A stretch of DNA of 64,000 nucleotides from Sphingomonas donggukensis (GTDB taxonomy: Bacteria > Pseudomonadota > Alphaproteobacteria > Sphingomonadales > Sphingomonadaceae). The notes under the pieces were generated by a model. It did no database searches, was not told the origin of the DNA, and was given only the letters and a program-made list of their open reading frames with translations. Below are positions 8,477 to 15,946 of this stretch, in pieces (position 1 is the stretch's first letter; every line of letters begins with the position of its first letter). A program made the position numbers and the translations under genes. Where the stretch lies: contig NZ_CP098401.1 of assembly GCF_023674425.1 (NCBI RefSeq), positions 2,649,501 through 2,713,500 of the forward strand, given 5' to 3'.

Positions 8477-8608
8477 ATGACCCAGAGCACAGGCGTGAGA
8501 CAGGCGGAGAAGCGACGGTGGCAGACGCCGGTGGTGCGCCGGCTGGATGCGAATCTGGCCGAAAACGGCTCGCTGGTGGGAGCGGAAGCGGTGCTGCTGC
8601 TGTCGTGA
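8477..8608 (+). CDS. 43-residue peptide gene between protease and capsid
   Basis: The frame ATG 8477 to TGA 8608 encodes a peptide containing KRRWQTPVVRRLDANLAENG and ending EAVLLLS. A GGAGACCGAG ribosome-binding sequence precedes it. The W-x-x-P-x5-L spacing followed by a small-residue tail resembles the leader half of lasso-type and related modified peptides, but no processing enzymes are nearby and no recognisable core is seen. In a phage context it could instead be a scaffold or delta-domain remnant, or a capsid-expression leader peptide. It is followed by two hairpins and then the capsid gene. The reading frame is clear and the function unknown. Confidence 0.55.
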   Translation: MTQSTGVRQAEKRRWQTPVVRRLDANLAENGSLVGAEAVLLLS

Positions 8609-8657
8609 CTGAGCGGCCAGGCGGACGATCCGCCTGAAAAAGGATCGATTTTGGACG

Positions 8658-8692
8658 AAAGGGCGTGCCTCCATACCGGGGGCGCGCCCTTT
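8658..8692 (+). terminator. Terminator-like hairpin before the capsid gene
   Basis: AAAGGGCGTGCC (8658-8669) pairs with GGCGCGCCCTTT (8681-8692), a 12-bp stem with one T-G wobble, followed by CCTATTTG. A smaller hairpin, AGGCGGA/TCCGCCT at 8619-8635, precedes it. It lies 18 bases before the capsid ATG. Partial termination or RNA processing here would separate capsid expression from the upstream genes. Confidence 0.6.
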
Positions 8693-8710
8693 CCTATTTG
8701 GAGGACGGGC

Positions 8711-9766
8711 ATGCGTGACGGAAATGACGCTTTGGCGACGAGCTTCGCCGGTATCGAGGGGGCCGGCGTTCCGGCGGCGCGGCCGCTGCTGGCGGGCGGT
8801 AGCGCCCTGGCGGTGACGAGCGGCTTCGACGGGTTCGTCCGGTCGGGCGCGACGGTCGAGCTGAAGGCGATGAGCGGGATCGACGGGGCGAGCGGCGGCT
8901 ATGCCGTGCCGCGCGAGATCGATGCGGTGATCGACGCGACGCTGAACAGCATCTCGCCGATCCGCAGCATCGCCAACGTGGTGAAGATCGGCAGCGCGGG
9001 GTACCGCAAGCTGGTGTCGACCGGCGGCACGCCATCGGGCTGGTCGGCGGAAACTGGCGGACGCCCCGACACGGGCACGCCGGCCTTTACCGAGATCGCG
9101 CCGCCGATGGGCGAGCTGTACGCCAATCCGTCGGCCAGCCAGGCGATGCTGGACGACGCGATGTTCGACGTCGAGGGGTGGCTGGCCGACGAGATCGCGC
9201 GCGAGTTTGCCCGGGCTGAGGGCACGGCGTTCGTGAGCGGCAACGGCACCAACCGGCCCAAGGGGTTCCTGACCCAGCCGGTGTCGACCGCGGGCGATGC
9301 GACGCGGACGTTCGGCCAGTTGCAGTATCTGGCGTCGGGGGCGGCGGGTGGGTTTGCCGCCAACCCCGAGGAGAAGCTGATTGACCTGGTCCAGGCGCTG
9401 CGTACGCCATACCGGCAGGGCGCGTCGTTCGTCATGAACTCGGCGACGCTGGCGCGAATCCGCAAGTTCAAGACGAGCGACGGCCAGTTCCTGTGGCAGC
9501 CCGGCCTGTCGGTCGGGCAGCCGGCGACGCTGCTCGGCTATCCGGTGGTGGAGGCCGAGGACATGCCCGACATCGCCGCGAACAGTCTGTCGATCGCGTT
9601 CGGCGATTTCCGCGCCGGCTACCTCATCACCGAGCGCAGCGAGACGCAGATCCTGCGCGATCCCTATTCGAACAAGCCGTTCGTCAGCTTCTACGCAACC
9701 AAGCGCGTCGGCGGAGCGGTGAGCAATTCGGAGGCGATCAAGCTGATGAAGTTCGCCGCGAGCTGA
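8711..9766 (+). CDS. Major capsid protein (HK97 fold)
   Basis: The 351-residue protein is an HK97-type capsid subunit. It includes GGYAVPREIDAVIDATLNSISPIRSIANVV, GWSAETGGRPDTGTPAFTEIA, the GNGTNRPKGFLT loop and a C-terminal FGDFRAGYLITERSETQILRDPY. It is shorter at the N-terminus than phage capsids that carry a full delta domain; about 50 residues precede the core. ATG 8711 has a TTGGAGGACGG site. The gene is bracketed by terminator-like hairpins on both sides, unlike any other gene of the cluster, consistent with separately set expression of the most abundant structural protein. Confidence 0.94.
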   Translation: MRDGNDALATSFAGIEGAGVPAARPLLAGGSALAVTSGFDGFVRSGATVELKAMSGIDGASGGYAVPREIDAVIDATLNSISPIRSIANVVKIGSAGYRKLVSTGGTPSGWSAETGGRPDTGTPAFTEIAPPMGELYANPSASQAMLDDAMFDVEGWLADEIAREFARAEGTAFVSGNGTNRPKGFLTQPVSTAGDATRTFGQLQYLASGAAGGFAANPEEKLIDLVQALRTPYRQGASFVMNSATLARIRKFKTSDGQFLWQPGLSVGQPATLLGYPVVEAEDMPDIAANSLSIAFGDFRAGYLITERSETQILRDPYSNKPFVSFYATKRVGGAVSNSEAIKLMKFAAS

Positions 9767-9795
9767 TCGGCACGGCGCGCCCGACGCCAATCCTG

Positions 9796-9837
9796 CGGCC
9801 CCTTCCCGAGACGGATCGGGAAGGGGCCGTTTCTTTC
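9796..9837 (+). terminator. Intrinsic terminator after the capsid gene
   Basis: CGGCCCCTTCCCGA (9796-9809) and TCGGGAAGGGGCCG (9816-9829) form a perfect 14-bp stem around a GACGGA loop, followed by TTTCTTTC. This is a textbook factor-independent terminator 30 bases past the capsid stop, although the operon clearly continues beyond it. Confidence 0.85.
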
Positions 9838-9850
9838 TGGAGCATTGAAG

Positions 9851-10117
9851 ATGGCAGATCCTTTTTCGAACCGCGCCGATTCGGTGTCGGCCCCGGCGAC
9901 GCGCGCGAGCGCGGTCGTCCCGAGCGACAGCGTCGCGCTGAACGACGTGCCCAAGGCGCTGTATGTCGGCCAGGGCGGCGCCATCACGCTGCGCGGCGTC
10001 GGCGATGTCGCCGATACGGTGTGGAACAACGTCCCCGCAGGCACGATCCTGCCGTTCCGTCCGAGCCACGTCCGCGCGACCGGCACCACGGCAGCCGCGA
10101 TCCTGGCGCTGTCGTGA
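9851..10117 (+). CDS. ghsA: GTA head-spike base protein (Rcc01079/GhsA-like)
   Basis: The 88-residue protein reads DPFSNRADSVSAPATRASAV...ALNDVPKALYVGQGGAITL...VPAGTILPFRPSHVRATGTTAAAILAL. This matches, from memory, the spike-base family of Rhodobacter GTA (Rcc01079). That family anchors the head spikes that bind the recipient's polysaccharide capsule. In Rhodobacter the spike genes lie outside the main cluster; here they lie within it, just behind the capsid terminator. ATG 9851 is preceded by TGGAGCATTGAAG; an in-frame TTG two codons upstream is possible. The next gene starts within or just after its stop. Confidence 0.8.
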   Translation: MADPFSNRADSVSAPATRASAVVPSDSVALNDVPKALYVGQGGAITLRGVGDVADTVWNNVPAGTILPFRPSHVRATGTTAAAILALS

Positions 10118-10119
10118 CG

Positions 10120-10974
10120 ATGAGCGCGATCGCGATCCGCATCGACGGCCGGAGCCCGCGGTGGCGCGGATTCGACTTTACGGCGGGCATGCTGCCGCCG
10201 GGCGCGACTTTCCAGCGCGGCACCGTCGCGACCGTGATGAGCGACGACGGGCGGGCGATCGTCGTGCCCGTCGACCAGCCGCGCTATGCCGCCGGCGGCG
10301 GGCTGGTGCTGGAGGGGCTGTCGAGCAACCTGCTGCCCGACAGCCGCAGCGTCGCCGGCTGGGACCGCGACCGCACCGGCAGCGGCGCGGCGGACCCGGT
10401 GGTGACCGCCGGGCCGGTAGCGGCGCCCGACGGGCTGGCCGCGGACCGGGTGCAGTTCGACGCGGGCGCCGGCCAGTCGCGGCTGTCGCGGACGATCGCG
10501 GGGCTGGGGGCGACGGCGGTGCACTGCTTCAGCATCTGGCTGCGCAGCGATGCCCCCGGCGTCGGCCCCGCGCTGGCGCTGAACGCGACCGTCGGCGCGC
10601 CGGCGCAGGTCGATGCGCAGTGGCGGCGCTTCGTGGTGAGCGCGCCCGCGGTCGCCGGCAGCGCGACGTGCCGGCTGGTGCTTGACGCCGCGGCTGGCCC
10701 GGCGACGGCGTCGATCTGGGCATGGGGCGCTCAGCTGGAGGCGAGCGCGAATGCGAGCCTGCCGATCGCCACCGGAGCATCGGCGGCGACGCGCGCGAAG
10801 GACCGGCTGACGCTGGACTGGGCGCGGCAGGGCGTCGCCGATGGCGCCCGCGAATTCGACTATCACTTCATCGACGGCGGGCTGGCGCGGCTGGGTACGA
10901 TCGTCTCCGGCGGACTGGCGATGATGGCGCTGCCCGGCGGCGGCCGCCCGATCGCGCGCATCGCCGCGCCCTGA
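10120..10974 (+). CDS. ghsB: GTA/phage head-spike fibre protein (GhsB-like)
   Basis: The 284-residue protein begins with a short 'ground-like' segment and has a jelly-roll-like middle: GLSSNLLPDSRSVAGWDRDRTG, CFSIWLRSDAPG, then VDAQWRRFVVSAP and IWAWGAQLEASANAS. This is the pattern of phage head-spike fibre or carbohydrate-binding modules. Following the spike-base gene directly, it is best read as the spike fibre contacting the recipient surface. A GTG at 10114 overlapping the previous stop is an alternative start. A longer upstream frame antisense-like to capsid sequence was rejected. Family is inferred from motif style and context. Confidence 0.72.
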   Translation: MSAIAIRIDGRSPRWRGFDFTAGMLPPGATFQRGTVATVMSDDGRAIVVPVDQPRYAAGGGLVLEGLSSNLLPDSRSVAGWDRDRTGSGAADPVVTAGPVAAPDGLAADRVQFDAGAGQSRLSRTIAGLGATAVHCFSIWLRSDAPGVGPALALNATVGAPAQVDAQWRRFVVSAPAVAGSATCRLVLDAAAGPATASIWAWGAQLEASANASLPIATGASAATRAKDRLTLDWARQGVADGAREFDYHFIDGGLARLGTIVSGGLAMMALPGGGRPIARIAAP

Positions 10975-10996
10975 CCCACGACATCTGGAGGACGGC

Positions 10997-11503
10997 ATGA
11001 CGAGCGAGGATGCAAAGGCGTATCTGCGCCTGGAGACGGCGCAGGACGACGCGCTGGTCGCGCGGCTGGTGGCGAGCGCGCAGACGCTGTGCGAGGCGTT
11101 CCTGGGCCAGATGCTGGTGCGGCGCGAGGTGCAGGAGACGCTGGCGGCGACGGGCGGTTGGCAGCGGCTGGGTGCTGCACCGGTAGCGGCGATCACCGCG
11201 GTCGAACGCGTGGCGACGGACGGCAGCGCGGTGGCGCTGGCCATCGGCGACTATGCGATCGACATCGATCCGGCGGGCGACGGCTGGGTGCGGGCGAGCG
11301 GGTCCGGGCGTGTGCGGGTGACGTACCGCGCCGGGATGGCGGACGATGCAGCCGGCGTGCCGGCGGCGATCGCGCACGGGATCACGCGCCTTGCCGCGCA
11401 TCTGTACGCGCACCGCGACGACAGCGTGGGTCCGCCGGCGGCGGTGGCGGCGCTGTGGCGACCCTATCGGCGGATGCGGCTGGGGCTGGAGACGCGAGCA
11501 TGA
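10997..11503 (+). CDS. Head-tail connector protein (gp6-like)
   Basis: The 168-residue protein begins with SEDAKAYLRLETAQDDALVARLVASAQTLCEAFLGQ, the DNA-packaging/connector family helix bundle (phiE125 gp8/HK97 gp6-like). It then has a beta-rich centre and ends with a helical AIAHGITRLAAHLYAHRDD. It forms the ring below the portal to which the tail docks. ATG 10997 follows TGGAGGACGGC. The stop overlaps the next start as ATGA. Confidence 0.88.
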   Translation: MTSEDAKAYLRLETAQDDALVARLVASAQTLCEAFLGQMLVRREVQETLAATGGWQRLGAAPVAAITAVERVATDGSAVALAIGDYAIDIDPAGDGWVRASGSGRVRVTYRAGMADDAAGVPAAIAHGITRLAAHLYAHRDDSVGPPAAVAALWRPYRRMRLGLETRA

Positions 11504-11703
11504 CCGCGCGGATCGAGGCGCGGGTGCGCAGGGTCGCGGGCGCCGCGGTGGCGCGGGCGCGCGAGCGGGTCGCCGCGGCGCTGGCGGGGGTGCCGGGGGT
11601 CGCGGTCGAGATCGGCGAGGACGGCGTGGCCGTATCGGGCCGGCGGCTGAAGGCGCGGTGGCTGAACGATGCGCGGCTGCGCTGGCTGGGCGACCGGTTG
11701 TGA
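11500..11703 (+). CDS. Short protein at the GTA gp7/adaptor position
   Basis: Only 67 residues: an Arg/Ala-rich N-terminal helix (about 1-30), then VAVEIGEDGVAVSGRRLKARWL and the ending RLRWLGDRL. The position between gp6 and the DUF3168 gene corresponds to the head-tail adaptor or HK97 gp10-like gene, which is usually 100-150 residues. It may be a reduced version. Both flanks overlap by four bases (ATGA and GTGA), so it is a genuine operon member. Confidence 0.65.
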   Translation: MTARIEARVRRVAGAAVARARERVAAALAGVPGVAVEIGEDGVAVSGRRLKARWLNDARLRWLGDRL

Positions 11704-12098
11704 CCGCGGCGACGGCGGCGGTGCGTGCCGCGATCGGCGCGGCGCTGCGCGGGGATGCGACATTGGCGGGCGTGTTGAACGGCGTGTTCGACAGGCCGGC
11801 GGTCCGCGCGAGCGAACCCTATGCCGATATCGCCGATGTGGCCGCGAGCGACTGGGGCACCAAGGATCGGCGCAGGCGCGAGCTGCGCGTGGCGGTGCGG
11901 CTGCGCGACGCGGGCGAGACGCCGGTGCGGCTGGGGCTGCTGGTCGATACCGCCGAACGCGCGATCGAGGGACTACCGCGCGACCTGGACGGATGGCGGA
12001 TCGCGAGCTGCGTGTTCCTGCGCAGCCGGACGGCGGGCGAGGGGCCGGGGCGGTGGCTGGCGGTCGTCGAATACCGGCTGCGTGTCCTCGAAATCTGA
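11700..12098 (+). CDS. DUF3168 tail-terminator-like protein (GTA gp8)
   Basis: The 132-residue protein matches DUF3168: AVRAAIGAALRGDATLAGVLNGVFDR, YADIADVAASDW, then ELRVAVRLRDAG and FLRSRTAGEGPGRWLAVVEYR. This family caps the tail tube or joins tail to head. The GTG start at 11700 shares bases with the previous stop. It is followed by a 79-base gap containing a REP palindrome before the tail tube gene. Confidence 0.88.
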   Translation: MTAATAAVRAAIGAALRGDATLAGVLNGVFDRPAVRASEPYADIADVAASDWGTKDRRRRELRVAVRLRDAGETPVRLGLLVDTAERAIEGLPRDLDGWRIASCVFLRSRTAGEGPGRWLAVVEYRLRVLEI

Positions 12099-12130
12099 CG
12101 AGTGATCGGTGGGCTTTGCGTCCGCAACAC

Positions 12131-12158
12131 TGGATTCCCGCCTGCGCGGGAGCACGGC
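12131..12158 (+). repeat. REP-like palindrome (single copy)
   Basis: A second single copy of the TCCCGCCTGCGCGGGA element, here with TGGATT on the left and GCACGGC on the right. It lies 19 bases before the tail tube gene. Confidence 0.8.
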
Positions 12159-12177
12159 ATGTATTGGGAGAGATGTG

Positions 12178-12585
12178 ATGGCGGCGGAGAAGGGTAGTGC
12201 GTTTCTGTTGAAGGTCGGCGACGGGGCGTCGCCGCCCGCGTTCGCGACGGTCGCGGGGCTGCGCACGACGCAGCTGAGCATCAACGGCGAGATGGTGGCG
12301 ATCACGCACAAGGGTTCGGGCGGGTGGCGCGAGCTGCTGGGCGGCGCCGGCGTGCGATCGGTCAGCGTGTCGGGCGCGGGCGTGTTCACCGGCAGCGCGG
12401 CGGAAGCGCGGCTGAAGGCGTCGGCGCTGTCGGGCGCTCTCGACGATTACCGGCTGAGTTTCGAGGGTGGCGAGACGATGACGGGCCGGTTCCTGGTCAC
12501 GCGGCTGGACTATGCCGGCGATTTCAACGGGGAGCGGAGTTACACGCTGTCGCTGGAAAGCTCCGGCGCGGTGGTGGCGGCGTGA
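12178..12585 (+). CDS. Major tail tube protein (TP901-1/GTA gp9 type)
   Basis: The 135-residue protein begins EKGSAFLLKVGDGASPPAFATVAGLRTT and has THKGSGGWRELLGGAGVRSVSVSGAGVF, the classic tail-tube beta-sandwich pattern, ending SYTLSLESSGAV. Stacked hexameric rings form the tail tube. ATG 12178 follows GGGAGAGATGTG. The gap before it carries a REP palindrome, so this and the portal gene are the two operon members preceded by REPs. Confidence 0.92.
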   Translation: MAAEKGSAFLLKVGDGASPPAFATVAGLRTTQLSINGEMVAITHKGSGGWRELLGGAGVRSVSVSGAGVFTGSAAEARLKASALSGALDDYRLSFEGGETMTGRFLVTRLDYAGDFNGERSYTLSLESSGAVVAA

Positions 12586-12893
12586 AGGCGGCAAATCCGG
12601 TGCGAGGAGAAGCCGCGGTGCGGGTCGGCGGCGAGATGCTGGTGGTGCGACCGAGCTTCGCCGCGCTGGTCGCCGCCGAGGGCGAACTGGGGCCGCTGTT
12701 CGCGCTGGTCGAGCGGGCGGCGGACGGGCGGCTGGCGATCGGCGAGATGGTCGCGCTGTTCTGGCACTGCCTGCGCGATCCCCCGCCCGCGCTCGACCGC
12801 GATGCATTCGGCGACGCAGTAGTGGCCGGTGGGCTCGCGACGGCGACGCCGGTGCTGAAGACGCTGCTCGGGCAGATCCTGGCCGGGCGATGA
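12582..12893 (+). CDS. GTA gp10-like tail assembly protein
   Basis: The 103-residue protein starts at a GTG overlapping the previous stop. It reads NPVRGEAAVRVGGEMLVVRPSFAALVAAEGELGPLFALVERAAD with a later VALFWHC segment, matching the gene-transfer-agent gp10 (tail assembly chaperone, Phage_TAC_11-like) family. It probably coats the tape measure during tail assembly together with the next protein. Four-base overlaps flank it. Confidence 0.88.
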   Translation: MKAANPVRGEAAVRVGGEMLVVRPSFAALVAAEGELGPLFALVERAADGRLAIGEMVALFWHCLRDPPPALDRDAFGDAVVAGGLATATPVLKTLLGQILAGR

Positions 12894-13087
12894 CCGCGAG
12901 CTTTGCCGCCGCCGCGGTGAGGCTGGCGGGGCAGGCGGGGACGGCGTTCGGCTGGACCCCCGACATATTCTGGAACGCGACGCCCGCCGAGCTGCTGGCG
13001 CTGGTGCGGGCGGCGGCGCCCGAGGGCGGCGATGCGATCGACGCGGGCGCACTCGCGCGGCTGATGGAGGCGTTTCCCGATGGATGA
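12890..13087 (+). CDS. Phage tail assembly chaperone (gp10.1-like, TIGR02216 type)
   Basis: The 65-residue protein reads AFGWTPDIFWNATPAELLALVRAA, the hallmark of the short phage tail assembly chaperone family (FGWxPxxFWxxTPxEL). ATG 12890 overlaps the previous stop. Its last bases overlap the next start by eight bases, close enough for coupled translation. Confidence 0.9.
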   Translation: MTASFAAAAVRLAGQAGTAFGWTPDIFWNATPAELLALVRAAAPEGGDAIDAGALARLMEAFPDG

Positions 13088-13652
13088 AGAGATCGAGCGG
13101 CTGGTGGTCAGCGTGCGCGCCGACACGGGCGCGTTCGCGCAGGACGTGGCGGCGATGCGCGGCAATCTGGAGGGGCCGCTGGCCGCCGGGGCGGACCGCG
13201 CGGGGCGGGCGATCGAGGCGACGCTGCTGCGAGCGGTCAGGACCGGGTCGCTGGGGTTCGAGGATCTGCGCAAGGTCGCGATGGCGGTGCTGTCCGACAT
13301 CGCTGCCGCTGCGATCCGCGCCGGGATCGAATCGATCGCGGGCGGGGGCAAGGGCGGCGGGTCGGACGGGCTGGCGGCGCTGATCGGGTCGCTGCTGGGC
13401 GGACGTCCGGGCCGCGCGACCGGCGGGCCGGTAAGCCCGGGTGCGGCGTATGTCGTCGGCGAGCGCGGGCCGGAACTGTTCGTGCCGACATCGGCGGGGC
13501 GGGTCGAGGTTGGCGGCACCGCGGCGGGCCCGCGAGAGGTGCGGGTGGCGATTACGATCAATGCCGCCGGCGGCGCGGCGCCGGGAGTGCTGGCGCAATC
13601 GAGCCGGCAGGTGGCGCGCGCGGTGAAGGCCGCGCTGGCGGGAGTGGACTGA
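13080..13652 (+). CDS. Short tape-measure-like tail protein (GTA gp11)
   Basis: The 190-residue protein has an N-terminal coiled-coil-like part (EEIERLVVSVRADTGAFAQDVAAM), a glycine-rich segment, then a C-terminal GGPVSPGAAYVVGERGPELFVPTSAG. That last element is seen at the C-terminal end of many tape-measure proteins. The Rhodobacter counterpart is about 219 residues, so the tail should be short. No long hydrophobic segment is present. Confidence 0.85.
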   Translation: MDEEIERLVVSVRADTGAFAQDVAAMRGNLEGPLAAGADRAGRAIEATLLRAVRTGSLGFEDLRKVAMAVLSDIAAAAIRAGIESIAGGGKGGGSDGLAALIGSLLGGRPGRATGGPVSPGAAYVVGERGPELFVPTSAGRVEVGGTAAGPREVRVAITINAAGGAAPGVLAQSSRQVARAVKAALAGVD

Positions 13653-15946
13653 TGGCGCACTGGCTGGCGGGCAAGGCGCCCGACGACGGGATCACGAGCC
13701 ATATCCAGCGGTTCGATCCGCGGTTCTGGACGATCAATTTCCCGCGCCCGATGATGGCGAGCGTGGTGACGACGGCGGCGGACGGCTTGCGGGTCGATGC
13801 AGTATTCTACCGCCGCGACGATCTGGCCGGGTTGATCTGGGAGAGCGAGGACCGGCACGACCATGTGCTGCTGCGCTACGAGACCGCGCGCGATTACCGG
13901 CAGTGCGGGCTGAAATTCCGGTGGCGGTCGAGCGGCATCCGCGCGCTGGACGCGGTGGATGGCCCGACGCTGACGATCGAGGGGCGCGACGCGGATGGCG
14001 TGGCGCGCAGCTGGTACGTGCGGTTGTGGAATTATGCGGTGGGCACGCCTGCCGATGCGGTCATCACGATCGATTTCGGCACGGTGATGGGCGGGTTCCT
14101 GTTGCCGGACGAGGGCGAGGCGGTGTTCGCGGGCGACATCGACCGGATGTTCGTGTCGCTGGTGCCCGAGGATTTTGCGGTGGCCGGCGGCAATCTGGCG
14201 GCGCCGGTCGAGGCGTGGGTGGAGATGAGCGAGATCGCCTGCACCGGCGCGGGGGCGGTCATTGCGCTGGCCGATACGATCGTGCCGCCGCACGCGCTGG
14301 AAATCGCGAGCGGCTATGACGACAGCTATCACCTGACGCCGGCCCGGCTGCTGCGCAACGCGCTGCGGCTGGGGTATCGCGGGGCGATCACGCACTATGT
14401 CGGGATGAGCCATTATTTCCGGCTCGAGCCCCTGGGCGACGGGCATTACGTCAGCCTGGCGGGCGGCGTGGTGAACGTCGCGGCGGCGGCTTGGCATCGC
14501 GATTTCGCCGTGAAGGCGAAGGCGCTCGACTACGACGTGATCTGGTCGCTGTCGTACGAGTTGTTCGATGCGCATTGCTGGAACGACTGGAAGCAGCGGG
14601 CGTGGGACGGGGCGCCGGCGCTGACCGGGTGGGTGCCGCCGTCCACCCTGCTCTCGCCAGCGCATGGCGGGGCGATGGCGTATCTGCGCCAGGTCGCGGT
14701 GGCGTTCGTCGGATATGCGATCGAGTCAGGACTGGCAGTCAAATTCCAAGTCGGCGAGCCGTGGTGGTGGACGATGCCCGACGGCCGTCCGTGCCTGTAC
14801 GACGCCGCGGCGGTAGCGGCGTTTGGCGGCGCGCTGGTCGAGATCGCAACGGTGCGCGGAGCATTGGACGGCGCGCAGACGGCATTGCTGGATGCTGCCG
14901 GTGCCGTGCTCGCAGCATCGACTGCGGACCTGGCGGCGGCGGTGAAGACGGTGGCACCGGGGGCGGAGACGCATCTGCTGGCGTACCTGCCGACGATCCT
15001 CGACCCGCGGGCGCCGGAGGCCAAGCGCGCCAATCTGCCGGTCGCGTGGGCGGCGCCGGCGTTCGATGTGCTGCAACTGGAGGATTACGACTGGGCGGCG
15101 ACCGGCGAGGCGGGGGCGACCGCGCGCGGCGTCGCGGCGGCGCAGGCGCGGCTGGGCTATCCGGTCGAGCGCCAGGATTATCTGAGCGGGTTTGTGCTGC
15201 AGCCTGAGGATCGCGCGCAATGGGCGGCAATCGATGCCGCGGCGGAGGCTGCGCGGGCGCGGGGCGTGCGGCGCGCGATCGTGTGGGCGCTGCCGCAGGT
15301 GATGCGCGACGGGTTCGTCCATTTCGACAGCGACGGGGACAGGGACAGGGACAGGGACATGACCGGATTCGACGATGTACTGTTCCCGCTGGCGCTGGGC
15401 CGCGATGCCGAGGTCGCGACCGAACAAGCGACGACGGTGCTGGCGAGCGCGGGCGGGCACGAAAGCCGCAACGCCGCCTGGGCCGAGGCGCGGACGCATT
15501 ACGATGTCGGGCCGGGGGTGCGCAGCGAAGGCGACATCGCCGCGCTGGTCGCGTTCTTTCGCGCGCGGATGGGGCCGGCGCGGGGATTCCGCCTGCGCGA
15601 TCCGTTCGACTGGCAGGCGAGTGACGTCCTGATCGGGACCGGTGACGGCGCGCGGATGCGGTTCGCGCTGGTGAAGCGATATGGCGAGGTGACGCGGCGG
15701 ATCACGCGACCCGTGGCGGGGAGCGTGCGGGTGAACGTCGGCGGGGTGGCGACGAGTGCGTTCACGCTGGAGCCGGGGGGCTGGATCACGCTGGACGTGC
15801 CGCCAAGCGCGGGCGTCGCGGTGCGTGCGACCTGCGAGTTCGACGTGGCGGTGCGGTTTGCCGAGGACCGGCTGACCGTCAGCCGCGCGACCTTCATGGC
15901 CGGGGTCGCAGCGTCGGTGCCGCTGGTCGAGGTGCGCGAGGCATGA
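13652..15946 (+). CDS. Fusion of tail sheath/TIM-barrel-like protein and DUF2460 (gp12)
   Basis: The 764-residue protein joins two parts. Residues about 1-560 form a non-contractile tail-sheath/TIM-barrel-like protein (GLEIASGYDDSYHL-like region, HYVGMSHYFR, WSLSYELFD, VKFQVGEPWWW). Residues 570-764 are a DUF2460 domain starting MTGFDDVLFPLALGRDAE, with the family elements FRARMGPARGFRLRDPFDW and RRITRPVAGSVRV. DUF2460 is the gp12 distal-tail component of GTAs. The junction is a (GACAGG)n hexamer array coding for Asp-Arg repeats, and the DUF2460 ATG (15359) is preserved in frame. The start at 13652 shares a base with the previous stop. Confidence 0.85.
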   Translation: MAHWLAGKAPDDGITSHIQRFDPRFWTINFPRPMMASVVTTAADGLRVDAVFYRRDDLAGLIWESEDRHDHVLLRYETARDYRQCGLKFRWRSSGIRALDAVDGPTLTIEGRDADGVARSWYVRLWNYAVGTPADAVITIDFGTVMGGFLLPDEGEAVFAGDIDRMFVSLVPEDFAVAGGNLAAPVEAWVEMSEIACTGAGAVIALADTIVPPHALEIASGYDDSYHLTPARLLRNALRLGYRGAITHYVGMSHYFRLEPLGDGHYVSLAGGVVNVAAAAWHRDFAVKAKALDYDVIWSLSYELFDAHCWNDWKQRAWDGAPALTGWVPPSTLLSPAHGGAMAYLRQVAVAFVGYAIESGLAVKFQVGEPWWWTMPDGRPCLYDAAAVAAFGGALVEIATVRGALDGAQTALLDAAGAVLAASTADLAAAVKTVAPGAETHLLAYLPTILDPRAPEAKRANLPVAWAAPAFDVLQLEDYDWAATGEAGATARGVAAAQARLGYPVERQDYLSGFVLQPEDRAQWAAIDAAAEAARARGVRRAIVWALPQVMRDGFVHFDSDGDRDRDRDMTGFDDVLFPLALGRDAEVATEQATTVLASAGGHESRNAAWAEARTHYDVGPGVRSEGDIAALVAFFRARMGPARGFRLRDPFDWQASDVLIGTGDGARMRFALVKRYGEVTRRITRPVAGSVRVNVGGVATSAFTLEPGGWITLDVPPSAGVAVRATCEFDVAVRFAEDRLTVSRATFMAGVAASVPLVEVREA
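15338..15358 (+). repeat. Hexanucleotide array at a domain junction
   Basis: Three copies of GACAGG plus a final GAC run from 15338 to 15358, encoding D-R-D-R-D-R-D immediately before the in-frame ATG of the DUF2460 domain. Because the unit is six bases, copy-number slippage keeps the frame. The AGGGAC units also resemble ribosome-binding sites for that internal ATG. Confidence 0.8.

Noticed and set aside
8477..8608. Lasso peptide precursor as a firm call
   Set aside because: No B or C maturation enzymes are nearby and no clear core with a ring-forming acid residue was seen; kept only as a resemblance.
7025..10069. 1,014-residue minus-strand ORF across the GTA head genes
   Set aside because: It is antisense to portal, protease and capsid genes, with low-complexity Arg/Ala/Pro composition.
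15331..15360. CRISPR-like or VNTR array
   Set aside because: The units are only six bases with three or so copies and form a coding linker; no CRISPR features occur anywhere in the window.
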